NCBI GenBank assembly: GCA_038380795.1 | Contig: CM076272.1 | Location: forward strand, 3,539,001-3,603,000 | DNA: 64,000 nt | Source of the DNA: Pyrocephalus nanus | Taxonomy: Eukaryota > Chordata > Aves > Passeriformes > Tyrannidae | Direction of reading: 5' to 3' | Shown: positions 1 to 10,400 of the stretch, one piece after another | Numbering within the stretch: the first letter of the stretch is position 1 | How the letters are laid out: every line of letters starts with the position of its first letter | Made by a program: the position numbers and the translations under genes | Notes under the pieces: model-generated | What the model saw: only the letters and a program-made list of their open reading frames with translations | Told to the model about the DNA's origin: nothing | Database searches by the model: none

Positions 1-1610
1 GTTTTGGGGTCTAGGCTCCTGTAGGGCTCCAACTCAAGGCTTTGGATGCTAAGCTAAAAACACAGGGCAGCGTTAGCACAGCCAAGCACCCCAGCCAAGC
101 CTGCCCTCCAAATATTCCATGGTATCCCATATACTGGAGTCAGGAGCAGCCCTGGGAGACCCCAGACCAGGAGGCAGTGAATCAGGATCGGGGAAGGGCT
201 TGTGGTGCTGTCTGGAGCTCAGCTGGGAAACCATCTCCCTCTCCCAGAAGCAGCTGATGCTCTGACACCAGTTTTTCCCTCTCCATGTTTTTTTACAGCT
301 CAGTTTCGAAAGAATCCTGCCTGGCTCCAGCCCTGCATTCCTCCCCCTCATTAGCACAGAGGCTAAAAAACTAAAAACAAGATCTGGCCTGCACTGGGCT
401 TTTTTCCCTTATCCTTGCCCCTTGCTCCCTTGCCGGGAGCACTGGACCTGGGGTTATGGTGCTCCCGCTGCCCTAGCCCTGCTCCCAGCAGAGAGGATGA
501 GGAGGAGGAAGAAGCAAAGGTTGGAGGCCAAATCCTGCCTTCCGCTCTGCCCACGCAGCCTCGCTTCCGGACGGGATCCAGCCCCTCTCCAGGGGTAAAC
601 AACATTGGGAGGAAAGGCAAAGAAGCTGCTGGGGCAGGATTGTATTCTCCCTGCTCCCTTTGCCTTCCCAGCCTCCCCCAGGGACGTGCAGTGATGCACA
701 GACATCCCTGGATGCTTGGACACAGACGGCCCTGGCTTCACCCTGGGGAAAACTTGTCCCCCAAAATCTGGGGATGCTAGTGTGGGTGTCCCCTCCCTGC
801 TGCGGGCAGCTGGGCTGGGAGGAGTGTGTGGACTTCGGCCCTGCTCCCACACCCAGCTGCGTCAGCCTGGGTCCAAAGGGACACCGAGCCCTCCCTGCCT
901 GCAGCTTTCCCCAGGAAGAGCACAGCAGACACTTCTCACCCCCTCTGACCCCACCAACTCCAGGGAACTCCAATAGCCCAGGGGTGCTAACCCACTCCTC
1001 CTGGACATACTCCTGAAAAGTGTGACCTTGGTTGTCCCCAGGAGGTTCAGTGTGTTGTCCCCCAGGGGCATGTCCCCATCCCACTGCCCTGCACAGCCCC
1101 CTCTGCTCCTCCAGCCTACTCAAGGCCATATCCAGCCATGTCCCAGCTCTGAGGGAGCAAGCTCCAGCATCCCTGCTGGCCACCCATCCACTGCCTCGGC
1201 AGGGAGGGAGGATGAGGAGGGTCAAGTGGCAGTGGGTGCTGGGCAGGTCACCACAGAGCCACCAGCAGCGGTGCTGGCTCCTGCTAATGGTCTGCAGCGA
1301 GTGACACCCATGGTGATGCCCCCAAAGGAAGCACCAGCAGCAGTTATGGAGCCCACAGCATCACTGGGGCAGACACTGGACCCAACAGCCCTAGCAGCCT
1401 CTCCCAGCTGGGGTGACTGGAGGACTGTGCCAGCATGGACCACACTGCTTCCCTAGGAGCCATAGGCAATGGTTTCCATTCTCATTCCCATCCTCATTTC
1501 CTATTCCTTTCATGGCCCAATAGAGGATTTCCTCATTGCATCCCCATACCACTCCCCACACCATTCCCACTCACATGGGGCCGTTCCCAGGGAGAAGGCG
1601 CCCTCCTTAC
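1..1610 (-). other. SNX33: SNX33 last intron (partial)
   Basis: Sequence downstream of the SNX33 donor at 1610. Neither strand shows a recognisable exon, and there is no clear CR1 fragment. Open frames here are short and proline/serine-rich, as expected of GC-rich noncoding DNA. The acceptor and final BAR-domain exon must lie to the left. Confidence 0.75.
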
Positions 1611-3051
1611 CTTTCTGGAGGTGGATGATGTCCGGGAAGTTGGAGAGGAGCCCTTGGTACAAGGAAAGCGTGTCCAGCATGAGGAACAGGTCATTCTTGG
1701 GCTGCTCAGCAAACATCTCCCCCACGGTCTCGTACGTCTTGCCTGTGTGGGAGATGGCGTTGTTGAGGGCATCCAAGCTGTAGGGAGGGTCCATGTGGAA
1801 GGAATGGCTGATGGCTTGGAAGGCATTGCCCAGCTTCTGGAACTCCTTCCGGAAGCCCCCCACGTGCTTGCGCACCAGCTCCAAGGCCACGTTGGTCAGC
1901 TGCAGGACGCTGTCGTCCATCTTCTTGCTGAAGGCCTTGAAGGCGTCCACACGGTCCTCCACGTCCTGCAGGTCCTGGTGCTCCGTGGGAATCTGGATGG
2001 TGAGAAGGAAGCTGGCACCCACCATCTCATCCTTTTCCGCCCGGCGCTTGCCCAGCTTCCACTGCTTCTCGTCGCGGCAGCAGAGGAAGTGCTGGAAGCC
2101 CTCGTACTGGGAGAGGACGGGGTGGCTGGTCATGTGGTCCATCCAGAGGATCAGTCGCCGTTTGCGCTTCTCAATGAAGTCCTCCTCGAAGCGGCCGGTG
2201 GCCTGTTTCTCGGGCAGGTGGGGCACCGAGATCACTGTGAACTTGTGCAGGAGGCGGTTGTAGAGCCAGTCGAAGTGCTTGTACCGCCGGTACACGGGCG
2301 AGTTGATGTTGCTGGGGGTCAGCTTGTAGGAGATGTAGCTCTTGATGCCCTTGAACTTGGTTTGCTTGGTGGGGTCCTCCACAGAGCAGATGAAGGGGTG
2401 GGGGTTCGCCCTCCACTGGGGGCCTCTGGAGCCCATCTCGATGCAGTACGTCTCAGAGATCTTGGACATCAGGGGCACGTCCCCCAAGATGAAGGCTTCT
2501 ACACCGGAGCGGACGAAGCAGGAGAAGCGGTTGAGGTTCCTCCCTACCACACTGCCCCTCTTGGAGGAGCTCATGCTATCCTGCCTCTCCAGCGCCGGCT
2601 TGGGCCGGTAACCGGCATGCTGGTGGTGGCCATAGGCCGCCGGGTACTGCAGGTTGGGTGAGGGGTGCCCATTGGTACCCGGGGCACTCCGGGGCTCCTC
2701 CACAACCGTGCATGCATCGTCCCAGTCATCCCAGTCATCATCATCGTCGTCCTCAAAACTGCCCTGGTAGGAAATGCCGGGATTGGGGGATGCTGAGTAG
2801 AAGGAGGAGTCGTGCCCGGGGGAGCCGGCCGGGCTGCTGGAGTAGTCCGTGTAGTTGGAGCCCGACCGGGAGCGGAGGATCTCGACGTAGGAAGCAGGGA
2901 AGAGGCCGGTCTCCCCGCGGCTGTTTTGGCCCTGTAACCACCCGTCCAGGGAGTTCTCACTGAAGATGACGAGCTCCTCGTTCTCCTGGATGCTGATCTC
3001 CTCTTTGTTTTCGCTCTGGAAGTTGTAAAGCGCTCTGGCTTTCAACGCCAT
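1611..3051 (-). CDS. SNX33: SNX33, sorting nexin 33 (large coding exon; 3' end outside window)
   Basis: Membrane-remodelling sorting nexin of the SNX9/SNX18/SNX33 group, acting in endocytosis and endosomal trafficking with dynamin and WASP (family knowledge). The exon gives 480 residues. It has an N-terminal SH3 domain (about 1-60, starting MALKARALYNF), a linker with the acidic DDDDDDWDDWDD stretch (about 101-112), a PX domain (about 215-325, with RRYKHFDWLYNRLLHKF at 255-271) and the first part of a BAR domain (from about 345). The start at 3051 is chosen because the protein begins exactly like the family and the ATG has G at -3 and G at +4; an in-frame upstream Met at 3300 would add low-complexity residues. 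The exon ends after HLQK at donor 1610-1609 (GTAAGG). The remaining roughly 95 BAR residues are not found in 1-1500, so the terminal exon lies beyond the left edge. Linker sequence and acidic motif favour SNX33 over SNX9 or SNX18. Confidence 0.96.
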
Positions 3052-3211
3052 GGCCGGTCCCGGGTCGGGAAGAGGAGGGGGGGGACAGCGGAACGCAATC
3101 CCCCCAGCCAAAACAACTTCCCCCCCCACCGGCAATACCACAGGCTCGCTCGGCTCCGGGATCACCACCACGCGCCGTGGGAAATGGCTTGGCCGGTATC
3201 CCAGAGAAATT

Positions 3212-3234
3212 AAAAAAAAAAAAAAAAAAAAAAA
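3212..3234. repeat. Poly(A)23 tract in SNX33 upstream leader
   Basis: Uninterrupted run of 23 A on the plus strand, which is 23 T in the SNX33 sense direction about 160 nt upstream of its ATG. It may be a simple repeat in the 5' UTR or the polypyrimidine tract of a 5'-UTR intron (an AAG follows about 20 nt downstream on the sense strand). Confidence 0.9.
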
Positions 3235-3326
3235 CAACAAAAAAGAACAACGGTGAAGAAGAAATCCCTCACGAGGTGACGCCAAGTTTCGTATGTCCAA
3301 GTGACCCCCCCGATCCCGGCACCACT

Positions 3327-3406
3327 GTTAAAAACAACATTCCCCAGTTAAAAACAACATTCCCCGGTTAAAAACGACATTCCCTGGAAAAAACCAAGAT
3401 TCCTGG
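3327..3406. repeat. 20-bp tandem repeat, four copies
   Basis: Four adjacent 20-bp units begin at 3327, 3347, 3367 and 3387. The first two differ only at the last base, the third has a few changes, and the fourth is more diverged. The unit core is GTTAAAAACAACATTCCCC. Confidence 0.9.
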
Positions 3407-3799
3407 TCAGGCGAGCGGCGTTTCCGTGGCTCCTCCGGGATGTGAACCCCGGCCGGCCCAAGAGCCGGGCTCTGCCATGTCCACGCAGGGTTTATCTCCC
3501 TCGGACGCTGATCCCGAGGTTTCACTTTCCGTGAGGAAAACCTCTGGCTGCCAGCGAGGAAATATATCCAAAGCGACTTTTCTCGGGGGTCCCGTGGATG
3601 AAACACCCCAAATTTTCCCTTGCCAGCAGCTGCCTGTCGGTGGGTGCTGGGAAATCGTCGGGAACGACCCCAAACCCTGCCCAACCTCCCGGTGATCCCG
3701 GGATTTCCTTTCCGGGCCGACTTTCCCGGCGGCTGCTGGGGTTTGGTTTTTTCCCTGAAACACGTAAATCTCACGCCGGACGGAGGCGGAGGGGACGGC

Positions 3800-4075
3800 G
3801 GAGGGGCTGGTGGCGGTGCCGGTGCTGATGCCGGCGTCGGTGCCGGTGGGGGTGATGGTGCCGGGGCTGGTCCCGTTGCCTGTGGGGATGGCGGAGCCGG
3901 TGCCGCGGCTGGTCCCGCTGCCGGTGCCAGTACCGGGGCTGGTCCCGCTGCCGCTGCCGGTGCCGGTACCGGGGGTGGTCCCGCTGCCGCTGCCGGTACC
4001 GGGGGTGGTCCCGTTGCCGGTGCCGATGCCGGTCCGGCCGGCGGTGCCGGTCCCGCTGCCGGAGGGGGTGGCGGA
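3800..4075. repeat. GC-rich minisatellite built on GGTGCC/GCCGGT hexamers
   Basis: About 275 bp made of degenerate GGTGCC, GCTGCC and GGTACC hexamers arranged in higher-order units of about 30-36 bp; the best copies lie around 3920-4020. The 6-bp period keeps both strands free of stops, giving spurious Ala/Gly/Pro-rich open frames. Confidence 0.85.
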
Positions 4076-4444
4076 GCCAGCCGCCAGCCTCCCGTGACGC
4101 AGGGCAGCGCGGCGCTCCCCGCTCCGCCGCCCGGTTCGCAGCGACGAGCAGCCCGGCCCGGCTCGGCCTGGCCAGCCGCACGCTGCCCTCTGCAGGCAGC
4201 CGGTCCCGGGGGCGCGAATCCCCGCCCGCGGTGGTGCCGGCTGCTCCTGCGTCCCTGCCGGGATATCCCCCTCGCCCGTGCCCGGTCACGGCCCGCAGCG
4301 TCCCTTTCCAGCCCCCGGGCGAAGGGGGAAACTGAGGCACGAGGTGGGGGGGGCTGCGGGGGGCGGCGGGGCCTCCGCGCCGCGCGGGGGCGCTGCGGGC
4401 TCGGGCCCGGCGCGGGCGGAAGGCGGCGGGGCGCGGGTGTTGCC

Positions 4445-7400
4445 ATGGAGGAGCTGAGCGCGGCGCTGGCGGCGGGCGTGGGGCTGGCAGGGCCCTGCAG
4501 CCCGGCCGCGCCGCACCCCCGCCTGGCCGCCTACAAGCCCCGCGGCGGCTCCGGGCAGGTCGAGCGCCGGCAGCGCCTCCTCCGCATCCAGAGAGAGTGA
4601 GCGCGGGAGCGGGGCGAGCGGGGATGGGGGTGCGGGGGGCGGGCGGGCCGCGTTAGGCCGCCCCAGGGCTGCGTGTGGGGAGGCGGCCCGGTGTGGGTGT
4701 GGGTGTGGGTGTGGGTGTGGGTGTAGGTGTAGGTGTAGGTGTAGGGTGCGGTGGGTGACCTGCCTCCCCGCTGAGATGTTTCCTCGCCCCCCCATCCCAG
4801 GAAGCGGCTGGACTACGTGAACCATGCCAGGAGGCTGGCGGAGGACGACTGGGCAGGGATGGAGAGCGAGGGCGAGGAGGAGGGGGAAGATGCGGAGGAA
4901 GAGGAGATGGACGTGGATGCTGGCAAAAAGTTGCCCAAGCGCTACGCCAATCAGGTGAGGAGCGACCCGTGTCCCCCACGCCGGGATGTGGGTGTGAAGC
5001 AGGGCCAGGGTGAGGGATGTGGGGTGGTTTGAGGCCATGGGGATGGCCGTTTTGGGGCTGAGAAGAATGTGTCCTGCCTGGCTTGCTGCTCAGAGCAGCA
5101 AGCTTCGGTTTGCCTCCAAAACATGCTGAGTTCAAATGGAAAACAGGTGGAGATGGGCTGTCTGTGTGCTTTAGAAACATTTAGGTTGGAAAAGACCTCG
5201 AAGGTCACTGAGTGCAGCCATTAACCCTCCACCACCACATTCCCCACTTTGGGAGATTTCAGCTCAGCTAGCAGCATTAGTACCCTGTTAGGCAGCACTC
5301 AGCTAAAGATTTTTGTCTTTCCCCATGTTTGGGACACAAGGAAGGAAAGGAAAACTCAGTTGGGTTTTATCAGCCTGGGTGCTGTATTGGTCCTAAAAGA
5401 CATGCAGCCACTTGGGCAATCTTTGAGGTCAGCTTCTGTGGGCTCTTTACTCCTAACATCTTGGAATCTCTAAGGTCTTTCATGTTTTTAAAAATCAAGT
5501 GCTGGAGTGGGGACCAAGGTGTTAGGTGGCCAAGTGAGGACTGTGAGCCCTGTTCTGCAGTCTGAAGCTCAGTCAGCAGCTGCGGAGCAAAAGAAAGACT
5601 TGAAGACTTGGGGTTGATTAGAGAGAGAGAGGGAGCCCTTTTGGGGGTGACAGGCAATGCCAGCTGCCTCTAAAATGCTCATTGTAGCTGTTGAAGCCAA
5701 GCCATAACCTCCTTGCTCTGTTCTTGAGTTGTTCGTTGTCCATAATTTCAGGAGAGTTGTTACTTACTGATTCTTTTTCCTGGTTTCTCTGTAGCTGATG
5801 CTGTCAGAGTGGCTGGTGGATGTTCCCTCAGATCTGGAGCAGGAGTGGGTTGTGGTGGTGTGTCCTGTTGGGAAAAGGGCGCTCATCGTGGCCTCCAGGG
5901 TAAGTGGTAGCAGAGGTGGGGGGGTCTCACCACCTCCTAAAGGACCTGTTTTATGTTTCCAGCCAACATAAAGCTGGCTTGACTGGGTTATTTCTCTCCT
6001 CTTTCCTCACAGGGCACAACAGCAGCTTACACCAAAAGTGGCTTCTGTGTCAACAGGTTCCCATCCCTGCTGCCGGGGGGGAACCGGCACAACTCAACCA
6101 GCGAGAAAGGTACAGGTGTGAGGAGACATTTGGGATAGAGAGAGGAGAGCTGCCTGCTTCTCCCTGGGAATGTGTGTGCTGGCAGGCTCAGTGCTGTTCC
6201 TCCAGCTCCCCTGAGCCCCAGAGTTATGCCCTCTTTCATGCTGATAGGTAGTCAACTTCAAGCCTGTTTCTATATCTCTGGAGATAAATAGATGTGGACA
6301 AATACCCTTATGCTAGATAAGTCCCAGAATGGTTTGGATTTGGAAGGGACCTTAAAGGTCATCTTGTTCCACCCCCATGCCATGGGCAGGGACATCTTCC
6401 ACTAGCCCAGGTTGCTCCAAGCCCCATCCAACCTGGCCTTGGTTCCAGGGATGGGGCAGCCACAGCTTCTCTGGGCAGCCTGTGCCAGGGCCTCACCACC
6501 CTCACAGGGAAGAATTTCTTCCTGACATCTAATCTAAAACTGCCTTTTTCCTGTTTAAAACCATTGTGTTTCAAATCTTTTAATTAGCCTGGTTGACTGA
6601 CACTCTTAAACCCCAACATCCTCTCTGTCCTCTGAAAGAGACCTGTGTATGCTGTCATCTTCCTTACTACCTCTTGGAGTTCATTTTTTTGGCCTTGAAA
6701 AAAAAGAGGTTTATTGCCTGACAAATGCCATTTTCTGAAACATGCCCTTGCCTGCTGTGCCTCTGGCTGGTCCCTTTGTAGCCTCATGGGACTCCTCAAG
6801 GTCAAGGCTTTTTGTGGTCACAGTTTCAGTTAACAGAAGGGGGTCCCTCTGTGGCCAGCAGCCTTACATCTGGGCAGGATTAACGCTGGAGAGCTGTGAC
6901 CTGGCGTTTGTCAGTTGGGTTAGGCAGAGTCTGGAGCAGGTTTGGACCTCCCTGTGTTTGTGTGTGCAGTGTACACCATCCTGGACTGTATCTACAATGA
7001 GGCCCAGCGAACCTACTACATCCTGGATGTGATGTGCTGGAGAGGACACCCTGTTTATGACTGCCAGGTACTAAATCCCTGCCCTCCCTGTGGTTCCCTG
7101 AGATGCTGTGCTCTAGCACTGTGTGTAGCTCACTCTGCAAAATTTGGATATTTCTCCCAAGCACAGGCATCTTTACGGCTTTTGGGCTGCTGGAGTAACT
7201 GTGTACATGTTTTGTGGGGGACTAGCAGGGTTTGGAGTGCTGGTTCTGTAGGTGGAGTCAATTTTTTAAATCTCCCAGGTGAACGTAGAGGAGTGAAGAC
7301 ACTCAGCAGGTGCTGATGGGTGATGTGTGATGAATGGTTGAATGGTCACTAACCCTCTGTGTCCTTTCACAGACGGACTTCAGATTCTTCTGGCTGTCCT

Positions 7401-10400
7401 CAAAGATCCAAGAGGAAAAAGGGCTGGGAGAGACAAGCAGGATTAATCCGGTAAGTCCTTTTGTACTGAGAAGGAGGCTGAGGGGTAAGCTCTCCTGTTC
7501 AGCAGGCTTCAGCAGTTTCTTTCACAAGCGGAAGCTTTCTTTCTTTTTTTCTTTCTCCTCGTGGATCAGGCTTCAAAGTGTACATCTGATGAAATGGGAT
7601 GCCGTGGTCAGGATGTAAATGGAACCACTGAATACTGTAAATGAGTGCAGTGGGGTTTATTTCCCCCATCCGAAGTGCTGAGGGATATCACGCTGCAGGG
7701 TATCAGCTAACTTCCATGCTGTTTTTAGCTTTCCTTTGAAATGGAATGGAAAACCAGTGTGGTTTCTGCAGGGGCAGTGTTGGTTGGCAGCCTGACTGTG
7801 AGCTTATTCTTGCAGTCTTGTGGGTTTGTAAAGCTTTAAGCCTTCCCTCTGTTTAAACTGATCATTGAAGTTGTTCGGATGAATACCGGATCACCACCTG
7901 GAATCTCTGCCGAGCCAGGAAAAAAAGTCTTCCTTTGAAGACTTACAAATGGAGGTCAGACCTAGAACCCACAGCAGCTTGGAACGTGATTTTTCGGTAC
8001 AGACATGAGGGATTTCGCTGCTCAAGCACAGCCAAGCAGAGCAGGTCCTGTGAGTTGAGCACCTCAGTGATAAATGGGGCCGACTGTAGTGAAGGTGTCT
8101 GCGTTTGGAGAACATCCTGTTCTTCTGACTCCCAACAGGAATATCCAGAAGATAGCTACCTAAAGAAGGGGGGTCGTTTCAGCTTTCATTTCCTGGGTTG
8201 AAAGATTGGCTTGGCTGAGCCAGCAGCCTGGAACAGGTGTCTGTCTGCTTTGCATCTTGCCTGGAGATCATAATTTTCTATTTTGGTTAAAAAAACATCA
8301 CAGGGTCAGGTCTCCTGGAAGGTCCTTTGTGCAGTCATGGGTGCTTGGAGAAAAAGGTATCAGGAGCTTGTGGGAGCTGTTCCTCACCCTTTCTCTTTCA
8401 TGCTGTATCCTGTACTGGGGGAATCCTTCCTTCTTAGTTGCCTCCACACCAGTGCTGGACTCAGCACCTTGCTTGCCTTTAGGCCACATAGTTACCTCTC
8501 TAACCCTCTCTTACTCTTTCAGTACAAATTTGTGGGCCTGCAGAACTTCCCTTGCTCCTCGGACAGCCTGTGTGAGCTGCTGGCTACGGACTTCCCCTTT
8601 GAGGTGAGAACACGCAGGTGGGGGCCTGGACCTCAGCCTTAGTGACAGCCCTGCGGTGCCTCTGCCAGTGCTGGGAGAGAGGTGCATCCCCTCCGCCTGG
8701 GAATTTGCTCTGCCAAAGCTGCAGGAAGCTTGCTGAGCTGCGCTGCTGTTTCCCTGTGTGTGGGATGGATGCCTTTCTGCCCGTGGTTGATCTGTTGTCT
8801 TGTCAACAGGTACAGGCCTCATCCAACCACACAGATAAGCAAGAGTTAAACCAGTGCATTCCATGTATTTGTGCTGCCCTTGCTGCAGTTGGCTGGGTTT
8901 GAAAAAAACGTTTTGGGATGAGAGTGTTAATATGGACACTCAGGCTGCCTCCAGAAGCAGGAAAACTCACGTTCACATAGCGGTGTGGTGGACAGCTGAC
9001 CTCTTTAGGGCCAAAGTTGGTACTGCCCACTGCTCTGCGTGGGCCTGCGTGGGTTTCCTTAGTCTGGCTGCTTCCGTGTTCTATGTCCAAGGCACCTGGC
9101 TGTTTTCTGGGAAGGAAGAAGGGTGATGGTAAGATCCCAATGGTTTCTGAGAGGTTTGGGTGTTCAGAGTGGGTGTCTGAGTTTTCCTGGAGCTGGGGGA
9201 GGATGGCTGTAACAGAAATGGCCTGAACAGGACACCTGTGTTTGCTTCATCAGCTTTAGAAGTAGAATCACAGAATCATACAATATCCTGAGTTGAAAGG
9301 GACCCAACAGTAGCATCAAAGTCCAACTCCTGGCCCTGCACAGGACAGCCCCAACAATCACACCATGTGCCTGAGAGCATTGTCCAAAGGGTCCCTGAGC
9401 TCTGGCAAGCTTAGGACCATGACCACTTCCCTAGGGAGTCTGTCCCATTGCGTGACCACCCTCTGGGGGAAGAATCTGTTCCCAGTATCCACCCTAAACC
9501 TCACCTGACAAAGCTGTTGTGCTATTCTGAGCTTTGGGGAAGGACAAGACAGGCAAATCCACGTGCCACCTTGCTCAGCTCCATGTGGTTGTGAGCAGTG
9601 AGTCATAGGCCCTCACGGAATCCGGCTGCTTTTGCCAGCCCTGGCTGATTTATCACTGGAGGGGAAGAGGATGGAGGAGGCAGTGGCATTCCAGCCCAGT
9701 GACAACATCTGGAAGCCAGAAGCTCCTTCAGTGTCTGCTGCAGTTCCTGGGAGTGCCCAGTCTCGGCCCTACACCGGGAACAGCCTCCACAGAGGTTTGT
9801 TGTCCTGCAAAGCCAAAAGCCACACTGATGTGATAGTGCCTCTTGTGCTGTCCCCAAATGGCTGTTTGCCATTAATGTAAGTGCAGGTTTAAATTAAGGG
9901 ACACTAATTTGTCTGTGAGGGCTGACTTTGCTTGTCAAAGCCAGGACAGCCATCAGAGTGAGTCAGAAAGTCCCAGCCCCTCGCTGGTCTTGCCAGACCC
10001 CACTCTGAACATGGATCGAGGTAGGCATCCCAGCTTTCCTACAACTGACTTGCTTAATGACAAATCTCTGAGTGCCTCTGTAGAAACAGTCATTCCTGTC
10101 TTTCCTGAGTAAAAGCTTCATTCTTTCCTGAGGCATCTGTCCCAAGAGGAAAGGCTGAGGAGTGTTGCCTCCCTGTGGTCAGAGTGGGAAACTTTTGGGC
10201 TACGAAAGAGGCTGTTGCGAAACTCTGGAGCAGGAGATGGAGCTGAAAAAGCTCCAGATGTGTAATCCAGCTGTGATTTGCCCCCCAGGTCTTCTGATAG
10301 ATTGGGGTGTAACCTCACAAAGTGAAAAATAGTGTAATTGGCTCAACACAGCCTTAACCCCACTGGAACCATGATGCTGCTTCCAGGATGAAAGGAGCTG

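Larger units (their letters stand above)
3052..4444. promoter_or_regulatory. SNX33-SNUPN divergent intergenic region and CpG-rich promoter
   Basis: The start codons of SNX33 (minus) and SNUPN (plus) lie 1.39 kb apart, head to head. The SNUPN side, roughly 4080-4600, is very GC- and CpG-rich, a CpG-island promoter without a TATA box. The SNX33 side carries a run of 23 A at 3212-3234 (T on the SNX33 sense strand) and a 20-bp tandem repeat at 3327-3406. A GC-rich minisatellite fills 3800-4075. No third gene is recognisable, although mammals keep IMP3 here. Confidence 0.6.

Noticed and set aside
1..1500. Terminal BAR-domain exon of SNX33
   Set aside because: No minus-strand frame here resembles the conserved C-terminus, so the exon must lie outside the window.
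1435..2661. 408-aa plus-strand open frame
   Set aside because: It is antisense to the SNX33 exon, whose minus-strand protein is clearly conserved; the plus frame is a shadow.
3052..3300. N-terminal extension of SNX33 to an upstream in-frame Met
   Set aside because: The extension is low-complexity (poly-Phe from the T run), and the family always starts at MALK.
3328..4600. Long Ala/Pro/Gly-rich open frames on both strands (372 aa minus, 326 aa plus)
   Set aside because: They follow from the 6-bp period and high GC of the minisatellite and CpG island. Composition is repetitive, both strands are open at once, and no domain is recognisable. Only the end of the plus frame is real, as SNUPN exon 1.
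4690..4743. Interstitial telomere repeat
   Set aside because: Units are GGTGTG/GGTGTA, not TTAGGG, and the array is only 54 bp.
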